Positions 42,225-51,439 of a DNA stretch of 64,000 nucleotides are shown one piece after another; the stretch's first letter is position 1; each line of letters starts with the position of its first letter. Below the pieces are notes generated by a model, which saw only the letters and a list, made by a program, of their open reading frames with translations, was not told the DNA's origin and ran no database searches. The stretch is taken from contig JAIXUS010000001.1 in assembly GCA_027483445.1 (NCBI GenBank), positions 1 to 64,000 on the forward strand, written 5' to 3'. The DNA comes from Bacteroidota bacterium. GTDB lineage: Bacteria > Bacteroidota > Bacteroidia > M30B66. Made by a program: the position numbers and the translations under genes.

Positions 42225-43940
42225 TTATTGTTTTACAATTTTCTGCACACTGCGAGCGCCTGATTTTTCAGTCAAATTAAGCAAGTAAATACCGGCATTT
42301 AATTGTTCTGTAGAAAGCACCGCGTTTCCATTGAGCAGAGCTCCTTGAAGAACCAGTCTGCCATCGAGGCTAAATACTTCGTACTGAGCAGCATTTGCAT
42401 TGGTAATCATAACGCTGTTGTTGAATGGATTCGGGAACACAAGGGTTTCCACTTTGTCATCAGGCTTTGCCGATGTAACAAAACCAGTAACTTCCTGCGG
42501 ACTAACAACATTGATTACAAAGCCTTCAGCAGCGCGGCGTCCGCCCCACAAACCATTTTCATCGATTACCAATGAATCGCAGTAAGTTGAGGTGCAGTTT
42601 GGAGAAGTTACGGTTAAACACAAGGTATATGCGCCGGTTGCTTCTACCAAAATTTCAGGGTAAGCGCCTTGAGCAGTGATCGATACGCCATTTCCGGTTA
42701 ATGTCCAGCTAAAGCTCAAATCGTTGCCAGAGCTGCCGTTTACCACCAATACTTCGAACGGACTGTCTTGTGTGATTACGTATTGAGCATTGCAAAGTGA
42801 ATCGCTGATGACAGGCATAACGTCATCAATAACAATGGTTTGACATTGATTTTGGAAGCAATTCGCAGCCGATACCAACAAGCAAACTTCATAAGTTCCC
42901 GGTGCGTCATAAACGTGGTAAGCGTATGGGCCGGTACCTGTTTGACCATCACCATAATCCCAGCTATACGAAGTGCCAGGAGTCCAGGTGTTTCCGAGCG
43001 CTACAAAATACCCGGTAAGTGGCGAGGAGGAAGCGAAGAAGTCGGCGTTACAATCTGCCGGCGGCGGAGTGCAAGGGTAAGGCAATACACACAATTGATT
43101 ATTGAAAACAAAGTGAATAAAAACTTCTTGCGAAGGAGCCCACTGCTCGTTCGGTAGCACATTTACATCGTAAGTTGCAACAGTTCCGCCGATTTGACCA
43201 AAAAGGTTCATATTACCAGTCGCAATGGTGTCTCCAGCTAAATTAGTTACAAACGCAGCGTAAGGGTAATTGATAAAATCATTCGGGCCTCCGGTAAACG
43301 AAATCGAGATTGATGCTGCTGTAAGTGAGGGATTTAACGCCACATCAGTAGCACAGAACAATGAACAGTCAATCTGAGGATTTATAACTGTATCCTGATA
43401 AACAAATACTTGCACGCAATTATCGCAGGTAAAGCCGCCACCGGTAATGTTTGCGCACACTGTGTAAGTTCCGGGAGTGGTGTAGGTATGGCTTACATCA
43501 AATCCTGAAGCTGTATTGCCGTCGCCAAAATTCCAAGTGGCCGGGTAATTGGCGCCAGGAATTGTAAACGAGAATTCTGTTCCGGAAAACTGCTCAATGG
43601 CAATTGGACAGGCACTTTGATTTCCACCACCTTGAATTACAACAACTTGGTTTGAGCTACACACCAAATTACTATCGGGCAAGGCTTGGAAAATACTCAG
43701 TTGAATGTTATCGGTAACAGGCTGATTATAAGTAAACGACACCTGTGAGCCGTTCAAAAAATTCTGACCATTGTTTACCGACCAAAAAAACAGGTGCGCA
43801 TTAGGGTCAAAATTGTTTACCGGCGCAAAAAGCGTGATGGTGTTCGTGTTTGTGTCGAGCTGAAAGCTAAAGTTACAGTTCTGAGCTTTGGCCGCACTCA
43901 TTCCAATGAGCACCGTCAAAAGGAGAAGTAGTTTTTTCAT
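42225..43940 (-). CDS. PKD-domain protein with T9SS sorting domain
   Basis: The 571-residue protein has a signal peptide (1-20). At least two clear PKD domains follow (about 112-180, ATWNFGDGNTASG and HTYTTPGTYTV; about 295-375, YSWDYGDGQTG and YDAPGTYEVCL), with a weaker third around 390-455. A type A sorting domain (about 495-571) carries FPNPFNN and AGIYLLNL. It is a surface or secreted protein with no catalytic motif. It ends at a strong terminator just before the sigma factor operon, so the two are separate units. Confidence 0.85.
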   Translation of the reverse strand: MKKLLLLLTVLIGMSAAKAQNCNFSFQLDTNTNTITLFAPVNNFDPNAHLFFWSVNNGQNFLNGSQVSFTYNQPVTDNIQLSIFQALPDSNLVCSSNQVVVIQGGGNQSACPIAIEQFSGTEFSFTIPGANYPATWNFGDGNTASGFDVSHTYTTPGTYTVCANITGGGFTCDNCVQVFVYQDTVINPQIDCSLFCATDVALNPSLTAASISISFTGGPNDFINYPYAAFVTNLAGDTIATGNMNLFGQIGGTVATYDVNVLPNEQWAPSQEVFIHFVFNNQLCVLPYPCTPPPADCNADFFASSSPLTGYFVALGNTWTPGTSYSWDYGDGQTGTGPYAYHVYDAPGTYEVCLLVSAANCFQNQCQTIVIDDVMPVISDSLCNAQYVITQDSPFEVLVVNGSSGNDLSFSWTLTGNGVSITAQGAYPEILVEATGAYTLCLTVTSPNCTSTYCDSLVIDENGLWGGRRAAEGFVINVVSPQEVTGFVTSAKPDDKVETLVFPNPFNNSVMITNANAAQYEVFSLDGRLVLQGALLNGNAVLSTEQLNAGIYLLNLTEKSGARSVQKIVKQ

Positions 43941-44094
43941 AGTTTATGTATTGAGTTCGCTTGGGTACACGTGGCTACTCAACGAATGGTTTACCAGCCA
44001 CAAAATTATTTTTCGGTAAAGTTATAAATAAATGAAAATGTGAGAATTGTAAATATAATCTAATCGCTTTCCCCACAATTCGCCATTTTTTTCG

Positions 44095-44362
44095 GGGCGC
44101 CTGCCTCGCTAAGCATCTCGTGTTACTGAGGCTGCCTCGCCGGGCACCGCGTGTTTCGCTCATACTCCGCAAAACAGAGCCGCCATCGCGCTGCTTTCCG
44201 CCTGCGCTCACCTAAACACGCTCTTCCCTCTCGCTCTCACTCCCACACTCACTCTGTTTTGCGGGGTATCCGCTGCACCCGCATGGCGCGAAAATCAGGA
44301 AAAAGGCGAAAGGTCAAAGGTTAAAGGGTGTAACTTGCCGTTGACTTCGAGAGTTACTTTTC
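44095..44362 (+). repeat. Dispersed hairpin repeat, copy C (core)
   Basis: It opens with GGGCGCCTGCC (44095-44105) and continues through the core CGGGCACCGCG (44141). GCAAAACAGAG (44169-44179) and CTCTGTTTTGC (44252-44262) then bracket a CTCTCACTC-rich loop, followed by GGGGTATCCGCTGCACCCGC. After the core, 44284-44350 matches copy A on the other strand nearly base for base. The stretch 43941-44094 is the upstream region of the PKD gene and shows nothing else. Confidence 0.85.
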
Positions 44363-44780
44363 CATTGATAAGCTCCGTTCTAACGTGCAGTATCGTCCCC
44401 CTGAATGTCAGAGTGAGTTTGAGAGCGAGAGCGATTTCTACAGTGTAAAAGACATCTCCCACTCACCAATAAATTCCGTTGTACCGTAAAGCATCGTCTC
44501 TCTCTCGCGGAGAGAGACAGGTAAATTCAAAGTGAGAGTGTAGAGCGAGAGCGATTCACGTCATTGATGATATCTTTCTTTCACTAATAAGTCCCGTTTT
44601 ACCGCGAAGTATCATCTCTCTCCCGCGGAGAGAGACAGGAGAGAGAGGTAAATTCAAAGTGAGAGTGTAGAGCGAGAGCGATTCACGTCATTGATGATCT
44701 CTTTCTTTCACTAATAAGTCCCGTTTTACCGCGAAGTATCATCTCTCTCCCGCGGAGAGAGACAGGAGAGAGAGGTAAAT
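44363..44780 (+). repeat. Tandem repeat array attached to copy C, abutting the ettA stop codon
   Basis: About four head-to-tail units begin near 44364, 44465, 44583 and 44710, with periods of 101, 118 and 127 bp. Each unit carries AATAAGTCCCGTTTTACCGC (or a variant), then a hairpin of CTCTCTCC-CGC-GGAGAGAG, then a GTGAGAGTGTAGAGCGAGAG tract. The last two units are nearly identical, so they are the youngest. The 9-base difference between units is a GAGAGAGAG insertion. The array runs directly into the ettA stop codon. Confidence 0.85.
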
Positions 44781-46466
<1,686 letters not shown>

Positions 46467-46484
46467 GTTTTACAATTTGGGCTG

Positions 46485-46511
46485 CAAAGGTAAAAATTCC
46501 GTGGCCTCAAT
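46485..46511 (-). promoter_or_regulatory. Candidate promoter of ettA
   Basis: Minus-strand TACCTTTG (46485-46492) matches TAnnTTTG. A TTG lies about 15-16 nt upstream, a slightly short spacing. The transcript would start near 46478, 12 bases before the ATG. Confidence 0.45.
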
Positions 46512-46595
46512 GGTGCAGGAATCTTCTCGGATTGTGAGTTGAAGTAAGGCCTATATCAATACTGCCTTTGTAGTATCTTTTCCCCGCAGTTTATC

Positions 46596-47186
46596 ATGCT
46601 CAAGCGCTGTGTCGATCTCCTCTTTTCCGCAATAGGTTTAATCCTGTTGTTGCCGCTGCTGTTGATTCTTGCCCTGTGGGTGAGATTCGATTCGCCCGGG
46701 CCGGCATTTTACGGCCAAATCAGGGTAGGGCAGGGCGGCCGCGATTTTCGCCTCTGGAAATTCCGCTCCATGCGCATCGGCTCTGATGCCAAAGGATTGC
46801 TAACCGTGGGCGGCCGCGACCCACGCATCACGCGAAGCGGCTATTATTTGCGCAAATACAAGCTCGACGAACTTCCACAATTGTGGAATGTATTCATGGG
46901 CGAGATGAGTTTGGTTGGCCCAAGGCCCGAAGTCCGTAAATACGTTGAGCTTTACAACGCCGAACAGCAAAGCGTGCTCAACGTAAAGCCTGGAATCACC
47001 GATTTGGCTTCATTGGAGTATTTCGAAGAGAGCGAATTGCTCGCCCAATCACCCAACCCCGAAAAAACCTACGTTGAAGAGGTCATGCCGGCAAAGCTAA
47101 AGCTCAATCAGCGCTATATCGAAACACAAAGTTTGGCTACCGATTTTAGGATTATTTTCAGAACAATAAAGCGGATTTTTGAGTGA
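46596..47186 (+). CDS. Undecaprenyl-phosphate sugar phosphotransferase (bacterial sugar transferase family)
   Basis: The product moves a phosphosugar to a lipid carrier at the inner membrane, starting surface glycan assembly. The 196-residue protein has one N-terminal membrane helix (about 8-28) and the catalytic core with FDSPGPAFYGQIRVGQGGRDF, WKFRSMR, KYKLDELPQLWNV and MSLVGPRPE. It is a minimal PglC-like form without the extra membrane spans of WbaP/WcaJ. No other glycan genes are adjacent, only the hairpin array downstream. Confidence 0.92.
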   Translation: MLKRCVDLLFSAIGLILLLPLLLILALWVRFDSPGPAFYGQIRVGQGGRDFRLWKFRSMRIGSDAKGLLTVGGRDPRITRSGYYLRKYKLDELPQLWNVFMGEMSLVGPRPEVRKYVELYNAEQQSVLNVKPGITDLASLEYFEESELLAQSPNPEKTYVEEVMPAKLKLNQRYIETQSLATDFRIIFRTIKRIFE

Positions 47187-47235
47187 TTTGTTGGGAGAAG
47201 TCCAGAGTCTGGAGTATTCAGTCTGAAGAAGTGCT

Positions 47236-47500
47236 GAGCGTTGTTTGCAATAGCGCTCGAAACATCATCGAATTTGAGGTTAAAGTCCTAAGTCTGGAGT
47301 ATTAAGTATTTAACAGAATAGGGCAGTTGAGCGTCATTTGTAATGGCGCTCGGAACATTGGCGAATTTGAGGTTAAAGTCCTGAGTCTGGAATTCAGTCT
47401 TAAGAAGAGTTGAGGAATTGAGCGTTGTTTTTAATAGCGCTCGGAACATCATCGAATTTGAAGTTTAAGTCGCAGTTGAGCGTCATTTGTAATGGCGCTC
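47236..47500 (+). repeat. Array of four short hairpin repeats
   Basis: Four 23-base hairpins lie at 47236-47258, 47329-47351, 47420-47442 and 47478-47500. Each has the form GAGCG-N5-3 nt loop-N5-CGCTC. Two versions alternate (GAGCGTTGTT...AATAGCGCTC and GAGCGTCATT...AATGGCGCTC). Differences between arms keep pairing through G-T wobbles. Each hairpin is followed by CGAATTTG, and in three cases by GAGGTTAAAGTC or a close variant, then AGTCTGGA. No open reading frame or CRISPR-like regularity is present. The flanks 47187-47235 and 47501-47549 hold partial spacer-like repeats only. Confidence 0.8.
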
Positions 47501-47549
47501 GGAACATTGGCGAATTTGTAATTCGCCCAAACAAACCCTTTTCCGATTT

Positions 47550-47966
47550 CTACAATTGCTCTTCCACAAACTGCTCACAGTATTCCTTGATCATCTGCCT
47601 TACCCGTCTGAATTCCTCCATAATTTCCTGCTCAGTTCCCTGTGCTTTTGCCGGATCAGGAAAATTGTTGTGGAATTTTAGGGCATTTGTCGGGAAATAC
47701 GGGCAGCGTTCCCTCGCATTGTCGCAAACGGTAATCACAAAATCGAAGTCAATCGATGCATATTCATCCACATGGTTTGACGTGTGGTTCGAAATGTCGA
47801 TACCATCTTCAGCCATAGTCGCGATCGCTCGCGGATTAACACCGTGGGTTTCAACACCGGCGCTGTAGACATCGGCTTTATTGCCGGCGAAATAACGTAA
47901 ATAGCCTTCTGCAATTTGACTGCGGCAACTGTTGCCGGTGCAGAGAATGAGAATTTTCTTTTTCAT
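47550..47966 (-). CDS. arsC: Arsenate reductase, thioredoxin-coupled (low-molecular-weight phosphatase fold)
   Basis: The product reduces arsenate to arsenite. The protein (138 residues from ATG 47966) has the P-loop CTGNSCR (Cys9-Arg15) and two more cysteines at 81 and 88 in VCDNARERCPYF, the three-Cys relay of thioredoxin-linked ArsC. The FPDPAKAQGTEQE segment is also typical. It is the last gene of a tight four-gene unit with an ArsR-type regulator. An upstream in-frame codon at 47984 would overlap the small membrane gene and is rejected. No arsenite exporter follows. Confidence 0.92.
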   Translation of the reverse strand: MKKKILILCTGNSCRSQIAEGYLRYFAGNKADVYSAGVETHGVNPRAIATMAEDGIDISNHTSNHVDEYASIDFDFVITVCDNARERCPYFPTNALKFHNNFPDPAKAQGTEQEIMEEFRRVRQMIKEYCEQFVEEQL

Positions 47967-47968
47967 GA

Positions 47969-48094
47969 TTACACGAGTAACCAAATTATATTGATGATGA
48001 AAAACTTCGGGTCAAAGCCGAAAAGAAGCTGAAGAATTATCACCGATGTGGTGATAATAATGGGTTTTTTGTATTGAATGATTTTGTCTTTCAT
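47969..48094 (-). CDS. Small membrane protein of 41 residues in the arsenic operon
   Basis: It reads MKDKIIQYKKPIII, then hydrophobic and aromatic residues to the end (LQLLFGF and IINIIWLLV are typical pieces). It carries one or two membrane segments with a basic N-terminus. Its start is 3 bases after the DUF6428 stop and its stop is 2 bases before the arsC start, so it fits exactly between its neighbours with no slack. This tight packing is strong evidence for a real gene. Function unknown. Similar short hydrophobic proteins may have been missed elsewhere because of length. Confidence 0.7.
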   Translation of the reverse strand: MKDKIIQYKKPIIITTSVIILQLLFGFDPKFFIINIIWLLV

Positions 48095-48097
48095 TGC

Positions 48098-48571
48098 TCA
48101 ACAACAACCGCCGCCGGGTGTGCAAGCCGGGGCTTGATTTATGGTTAATTCAGATAAATTCAATTTTCGTTTTTCCTGAGGAATTCCGCATTGGTCCTGT
48201 GCCAGACAATTGGTGAATTTAGGTGTGAAAATAAATTGCTGTCCATCGAATGCTAAACCATAGCGCCCAATGGTTTCAGCCTGATATTCCATTTCTACAT
48301 CCAAATCCTCTTCGCCCAATATTGGTTCCGCAATACGAATAATATTGAGGAGTTTAGGCGCTTTAAGCCTATGCTCAACATCATTGGCGGTCCAAATCTG
48401 AAAACTCACCGTTTTTTCTGTTCTCACAGTGCCGCCGCAATCGATAAAATGCTTGGTGCTTAGGCCTGCTTCGGTAATGTGAAAGTGCGCAGGAATGTTG
48501 GTGCCATTGGGCAGGCAAAATTCGAGCTTCTCCGCTTGGTTGAGCGCCTCTTTAAATTGTGAAAGTTTCAT
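48098..48571 (-). CDS. DUF6428 family protein of arsenic operons
   Basis: The 157-residue protein begins MKLSQFKEALNQAEKLEF and has HFHITEAGLSTKHFIDCGG. The C-terminus is cysteine-rich (CTPGGGCC). These features match the DUF6428 family, which usually lies between arsR and arsC in Bacteroidota. The terminal Cys cluster suggests thiol-metalloid binding, but no activity is established. It lies 17 bases after arsR. Confidence 0.85.
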   Translation of the reverse strand: MKLSQFKEALNQAEKLEFCLPNGTNIPAHFHITEAGLSTKHFIDCGGTVRTEKTVSFQIWTANDVEHRLKAPKLLNIIRIAEPILGEEDLDVEMEYQAETIGRYGLAFDGQQFIFTPKFTNCLAQDQCGIPQEKRKLNLSELTINQAPACTPGGGCC

Positions 48572-48588
48572 GATTCAGGTTTTATGGA

Positions 48589-48921
48589 TTAACAGCACGT
48601 ATCCTGTTTGCCGCTTAGTGTTGCCGACATGTTTTGGAAGTATTGATGTAATTCTCGAATGGTCTCATCATTAATGCAATAGCAAATCGCGTTGCCTTCA
48701 ATACTGCCCTTGATGAGTCCGGCGTTTTTGAGCTCCTTCAGATGTTGCGAAATGGTTGGTTGCGACAAGGGCAGCTCGTTCACTATATCGCCGCAAATGC
48801 AGGTATTCACCTCCATCAGATATTCGATAATGGCCACCCTGGCCGGATGTCCTAAAGCCTTAAGTTTCACAGCCAGAGTGTTTTGTGCTGTACTAAAGTG
48901 CTCAGTTTTGGTCAGACCCAT
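48589..48921 (-). CDS. ArsR/SmtB family metalloregulator
   Basis: The 110-residue winged-helix repressor has HPARVAIIEYLMEVNTCICGD (putative As(III)-binding Cys41/Cys43), a recognition helix in LPLSQPTISQHLKELKNAGLI and a terminal Cys pair. The ATG at 48921 is chosen, because the in-frame codon 39 bases upstream lies beyond the palindromic site and the family starts near this point. It is the first gene of the arsR-DUF6428-small protein-arsC unit and is probably autoregulated. Confidence 0.9.
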   Translation of the reverse strand: MGLTKTEHFSTAQNTLAVKLKALGHPARVAIIEYLMEVNTCICGDIVNELPLSQPTISQHLKELKNAGLIKGSIEGNAICYCINDETIRELHQYFQNMSATLSGKQDTCC

Positions 48922-48933
48922 CGTTTCATTTAT

Positions 48934-48945
48934 ATATTGCAATAT
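48934..48945. promoter_or_regulatory. Candidate ArsR operator
   Basis: ATATTGCAATAT is a perfect 12-base palindrome 13 bases before the arsR start, flanked by further AT-rich near-repeats (ATATCG on the minus strand). Position and symmetry suit autorepression. Confidence 0.5.
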
Positions 48946-49013
48946 TACGATATACTTCAATCCGCAGCACCACCGATAAAATTATTTTCAGTTTCAGGGT
49001 AGGGGCTGGTTAG

Positions 49014-49218
49014 TTTTGGGCGCCTGCCTCGCTGAGCATCACGGTAGCTTGAGGCCGCCTCGCCGGGCACCGCGTGTTCCGCTCATACTCCTCAAACCGC
49101 GCTCCCGCTCTCGCACTCGCTCTGTTTTGCGGGGTATCCGCTTCACCCGCTGGCGTTTGCTGGTACCAACCCGCACAGCCGAGCCAACCGGACGCTTTGG
49201 GTGGGCAGGCGCCCAAAA
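49014..49218 (+). repeat. Dispersed hairpin repeat, copy D: 205 bp with perfect 15-bp terminal inverted repeats
   Basis: TTTTGGGCGCCTGCC (49014-49028) and GGCAGGCGCCCAAAA (49204-49218) are exact inverted repeats bounding the unit. Inside are the family core (GGGCACCGCGTGTTCCGC), an incomplete inner inverted repeat, GGGGTATCCGCTTCACCCGC, and a right segment (CCGCACAGCCGAGCC to GCTTTGGGTGGG) shared with copy E. There is no transposase, so it has the form of a miniature inverted-repeat element. Confidence 0.85.
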
Positions 49219-49654
49219 AGAAAAATTAACGATTCTTCAACTTGAATTTTTGGCTATTCAACATTAAGCTTTCCGAGTATTGTTTCTGTTATTCCATCGA
49301 GCTTCGAAAAGGCGAACCATTTCTTTCCTAAATCTTTGAGCGATGCACCTAAATGGTAGAGCTCGTTGCGGTCGATGATCAGAAAGCGGTCGTGACTATT
49401 TGTGAGCTCGTGTACTTCGAAATTGCCATATTGTTCATTGGCTTTTTGGACATCCAAGACCAGTGGTTTTGAGATTTTACGTGTAAATATTTGTGCTTTA
49501 ACGTTTATAGCCTTTTTGGCGAGATGGGTGAGGGTGATTTCGTTGATGTAGTTGTCGATTAGAATAATCTCTTTTTTGGCCTTTTTAATCAATCCAGAGG
49601 TGAAAGCATAGGCATCGAAAACTTGTCCATCGAAGAAAATGCCTTGGGTGGGTA
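49171..49654 (-). repeat. 484-bp direct repeat, left copy
   Basis: The block starts inside hairpin repeat D, crosses the gap and stop codon, and covers the last 133 codons of the ORF6N gene. The other copy is at 50342-50824 in the same orientation. The right-hand breakpoint is abrupt, at GGGTGGGTA (49654). Confidence 0.9.
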
Positions 49655-50120
49655 AATGCTTACCTGATTCCAGAGCATTAAATATTTGTTCCAGCTTTTC
49701 TTCGGTTTTAAGTTGTTTCAATTCAACCTGATCGAGCCGTTGAAATACAGACGCATGGTTTGAAATGAACTTTCGCATAGCCACAAATGCTTGAATGATT
49801 TGGATACTTGCAACTATGGCGCGTTCTGTATTCAAAACTGCAGAGAGCATTGCAACTCCTTGCTCTGTAAAAGCAAATGGCCGTGTGCGTCTTCCTCCGT
49901 GATCACTTGAGGTTCCAAATTGGTACTTCAAGTTGTTCCACTCCTTTTCGGTTAATTGAAACATGAACTCTTCCGGGAATCGCAGAGGATTTCTTTTAAC
50001 TGCCCTGTTTAAGAATTTAGTTTCAGTTTGATAGAGCTTGGCTAAGTCACTATCAAGCATCACTTGAACTCCCCTCATGGAGATAATTTGATTTTGGATT
50101 ATTTCTTTTTTTAATTCCAT
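49254..50120 (-). CDS. ORF6N DNA-binding domain protein with C-terminal phospholipase-D-like domain
   Basis: The 288-residue protein has an ORF6N/KilA-N-related domain (about 8-95; RGVQVMLDSDLAKLYQTETKFLNRAVKRN and FAFTEQGVAMLSAVL), a helical connector (about 100-152), and a PLD-like domain (156-288). Its HDRFLIID motif (near 241) is an H-x-R variant of the HKD motif, followed by YHLGASLKDLGKKWFAFS. Residues 156-288 differ at only one position (Lys/Arg) from the RhuM-type gene at 50424-51278. Such genes are typical of mobile and defence-like regions. The activity is not known. It lies between hairpin repeats D and E. Confidence 0.85.
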   Translation of the reverse strand: MELKKEIIQNQIISMRGVQVMLDSDLAKLYQTETKFLNRAVKRNPLRFPEEFMFQLTEKEWNNLKYQFGTSSDHGGRRTRPFAFTEQGVAMLSAVLNTERAIVASIQIIQAFVAMRKFISNHASVFQRLDQVELKQLKTEEKLEQIFNALESGKHLPTQGIFFDGQVFDAYAFTSGLIKKAKKEIILIDNYINEITLTHLAKKAINVKAQIFTRKISKPLVLDVQKANEQYGNFEVHELTNSHDRFLIIDRNELYHLGASLKDLGKKWFAFSKLDGITETILGKLNVE

Positions 50121-50224
50121 TCCAACGTTTATTTTAAATGCTAAGAGTCACTTACATATTAAATTATTTGTTTGGGTATTCTTCCATTGTTGAATTTATT
50201 GCAAAAAATGCAATGTCCTTTCTC

Positions 50225-50390
50225 AATGCAGTCCGCATTTTGATGGCCAATGGTTGATGAAAATCCGCGCCACCGGTTGAAGCCGGCAGCCCCCGAAAGC
50301 GGAGCGAATCGGGGCTAGAGGCGGAAAACGGGATGCCCCACCCGTACAGCCGAGCCGACCGGGCGCTTTGGGTGGGCAGGCGCCCAAAAG
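50225..50390 (-). repeat. Dispersed hairpin repeat, copy E
   Basis: The right end GGCAGGCGCCCAAAA (50375-50389) is identical to copy D. On the minus strand the family core appears as GGGGCATCCCGTTTTCCGCC, followed by a short CG-rich hairpin (CTAGCCCCG / CGGGGGCTGC) in place of the CT-rich loop, then CCGGCTTCAACCGGTGGCG. The left end is degenerate (TTTTGATGGCC near 50238). The rest of 50121-50224 is the upstream region of the ORF6N gene. Confidence 0.75.
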
Positions 50391-50824
50391 AATAATTAAC
50401 GATTCTTCAACTTGAATTTTTGGCTATTCAACATTAAGCTTGCCGAGTATTGTTTCTGTTATTCCATCGAGCCTCGAAAAGGCAAACCACTTCTTTCCTA
50501 AATCTTTGAGCGATGCACCTAAATGGTAGAGCTCGTTGCGGTCAATGATCAGGAAGCGGTCGTGACTATTTGTGAGCTCGTGTACTTCGAAATTCCCGTA
50601 TTGTTCATTGGCTTTTTGGACATCCAAGACAAGTGGTTTTGAGATTTTACGTGTAAATATTTGTGCTTTAACGTTTATAGCCTTTTTGGCGAGATGGGTA
50701 AGGGTGATTTCGTTGATGTAATTGTCGATTAGAATAATCTCTTTTTTGGCCTTTTTAATCAATCCAGAGGTGAAGGCATAGGCATCGAAAACTTGTCCGT
50801 CGAAGAAAATGCCTTGGGTGGGTA
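50342..50824 (-). repeat. 484-bp direct repeat, right copy
   Basis: Matches 49171-49654 with a few substitutions and a one-base indel just before the stop codon region. It includes the right part of hairpin repeat E and the last 133 codons of the RhuM-type gene. The high identity outside the coding part shows recent duplication or gene conversion rather than selection on the protein alone. Confidence 0.9.
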
Positions 50825-51278
50825 GCTCTTGGGTTTTGAGCTGCAAACTTATTCGCTTTATTTCGGTGCTAAGGTTTTCGTAGTTGTTTTCGATTCTTTC
50901 TATTCTCTGATTTATGGCATACCCTTTTAGCAAGTAATCACGCAGAATGTTTGTAGCCCAAATTCGAAACTGTGTTCCTTGTTTTGATTTTACGCGGTAG
51001 CCCACCGAAATAACGACATCTAAATTGTAGTATTCGATAAGCCTTTCGATGTGTCTTCCACCCTCTAATTGAACTGTCGCAAAATTTGCGACGGTTGCGC
51101 TCTTACTGAGTTCACCCTCGGTGAATACATTGCTTATGTGTTTTCCAATGGTTTTAACATCTCTACCCAACAATGCTGCGAGCTGATTTCTATTCAACCA
51201 AACGGTGTCTGCACTTAGCCTAACTTCAATATGCATTGCGGTCTCATCTGGTTGGTAAAGGATAATTTCGTTTTTCAC
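50424..51278 (-). CDS. RhuM family protein with C-terminal phospholipase-D-like domain
   Basis: The 284-residue protein starts at a GTG (51278, VKNEIILYQPDE). The N-terminal RhuM module (about 1-125) has VWLNRNQLAALLGRDVKTIGKHISNVF, a helix-turn-helix, then YYNLDVVISVGYRVKSKQGTQFRIWAT. A coiled-coil segment follows (126-151), then the PLD-like domain (152-284) shared almost exactly with the ORF6N gene. The start is chosen to match RhuM proteins; the 31-codon extension upstream is noise-like. Function unknown. It is flanked by hairpin repeats E and F. Confidence 0.85.
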   Translation of the reverse strand: MKNEIILYQPDETAMHIEVRLSADTVWLNRNQLAALLGRDVKTIGKHISNVFTEGELSKSATVANFATVQLEGGRHIERLIEYYNLDVVISVGYRVKSKQGTQFRIWATNILRDYLLKGYAINQRIERIENNYENLSTEIKRISLQLKTQELPTQGIFFDGQVFDAYAFTSGLIKKAKKEIILIDNYINEITLTHLAKKAINVKAQIFTRKISKPLVLDVQKANEQYGNFEVHELTNSHDRFLIIDRNELYHLGASLKDLGKKWFAFSRLDGITETILGKLNVE

Positions 51279-51439
51279 AGTGAGTGAATTTTTTAGATGT
51301 AGTATAAAGTTAAGATTATTGCAAAAGGCGTGATTTGTAATTTTCGTATAATTTATACTGTCAGCAAGCATTGTGCGTGTTCGGAATTGCTTCTTTTAGA
51401 GGTGTTTTGCCGATGTTTGAATTTACTCAATGAGGCTTT

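Noticed and set aside
47236-47500. CRISPR array
   Set aside because: Repeats are hairpins with alternating types, spacing is irregular (93, 91, 58), the spacers themselves repeat, and no cas genes are present.
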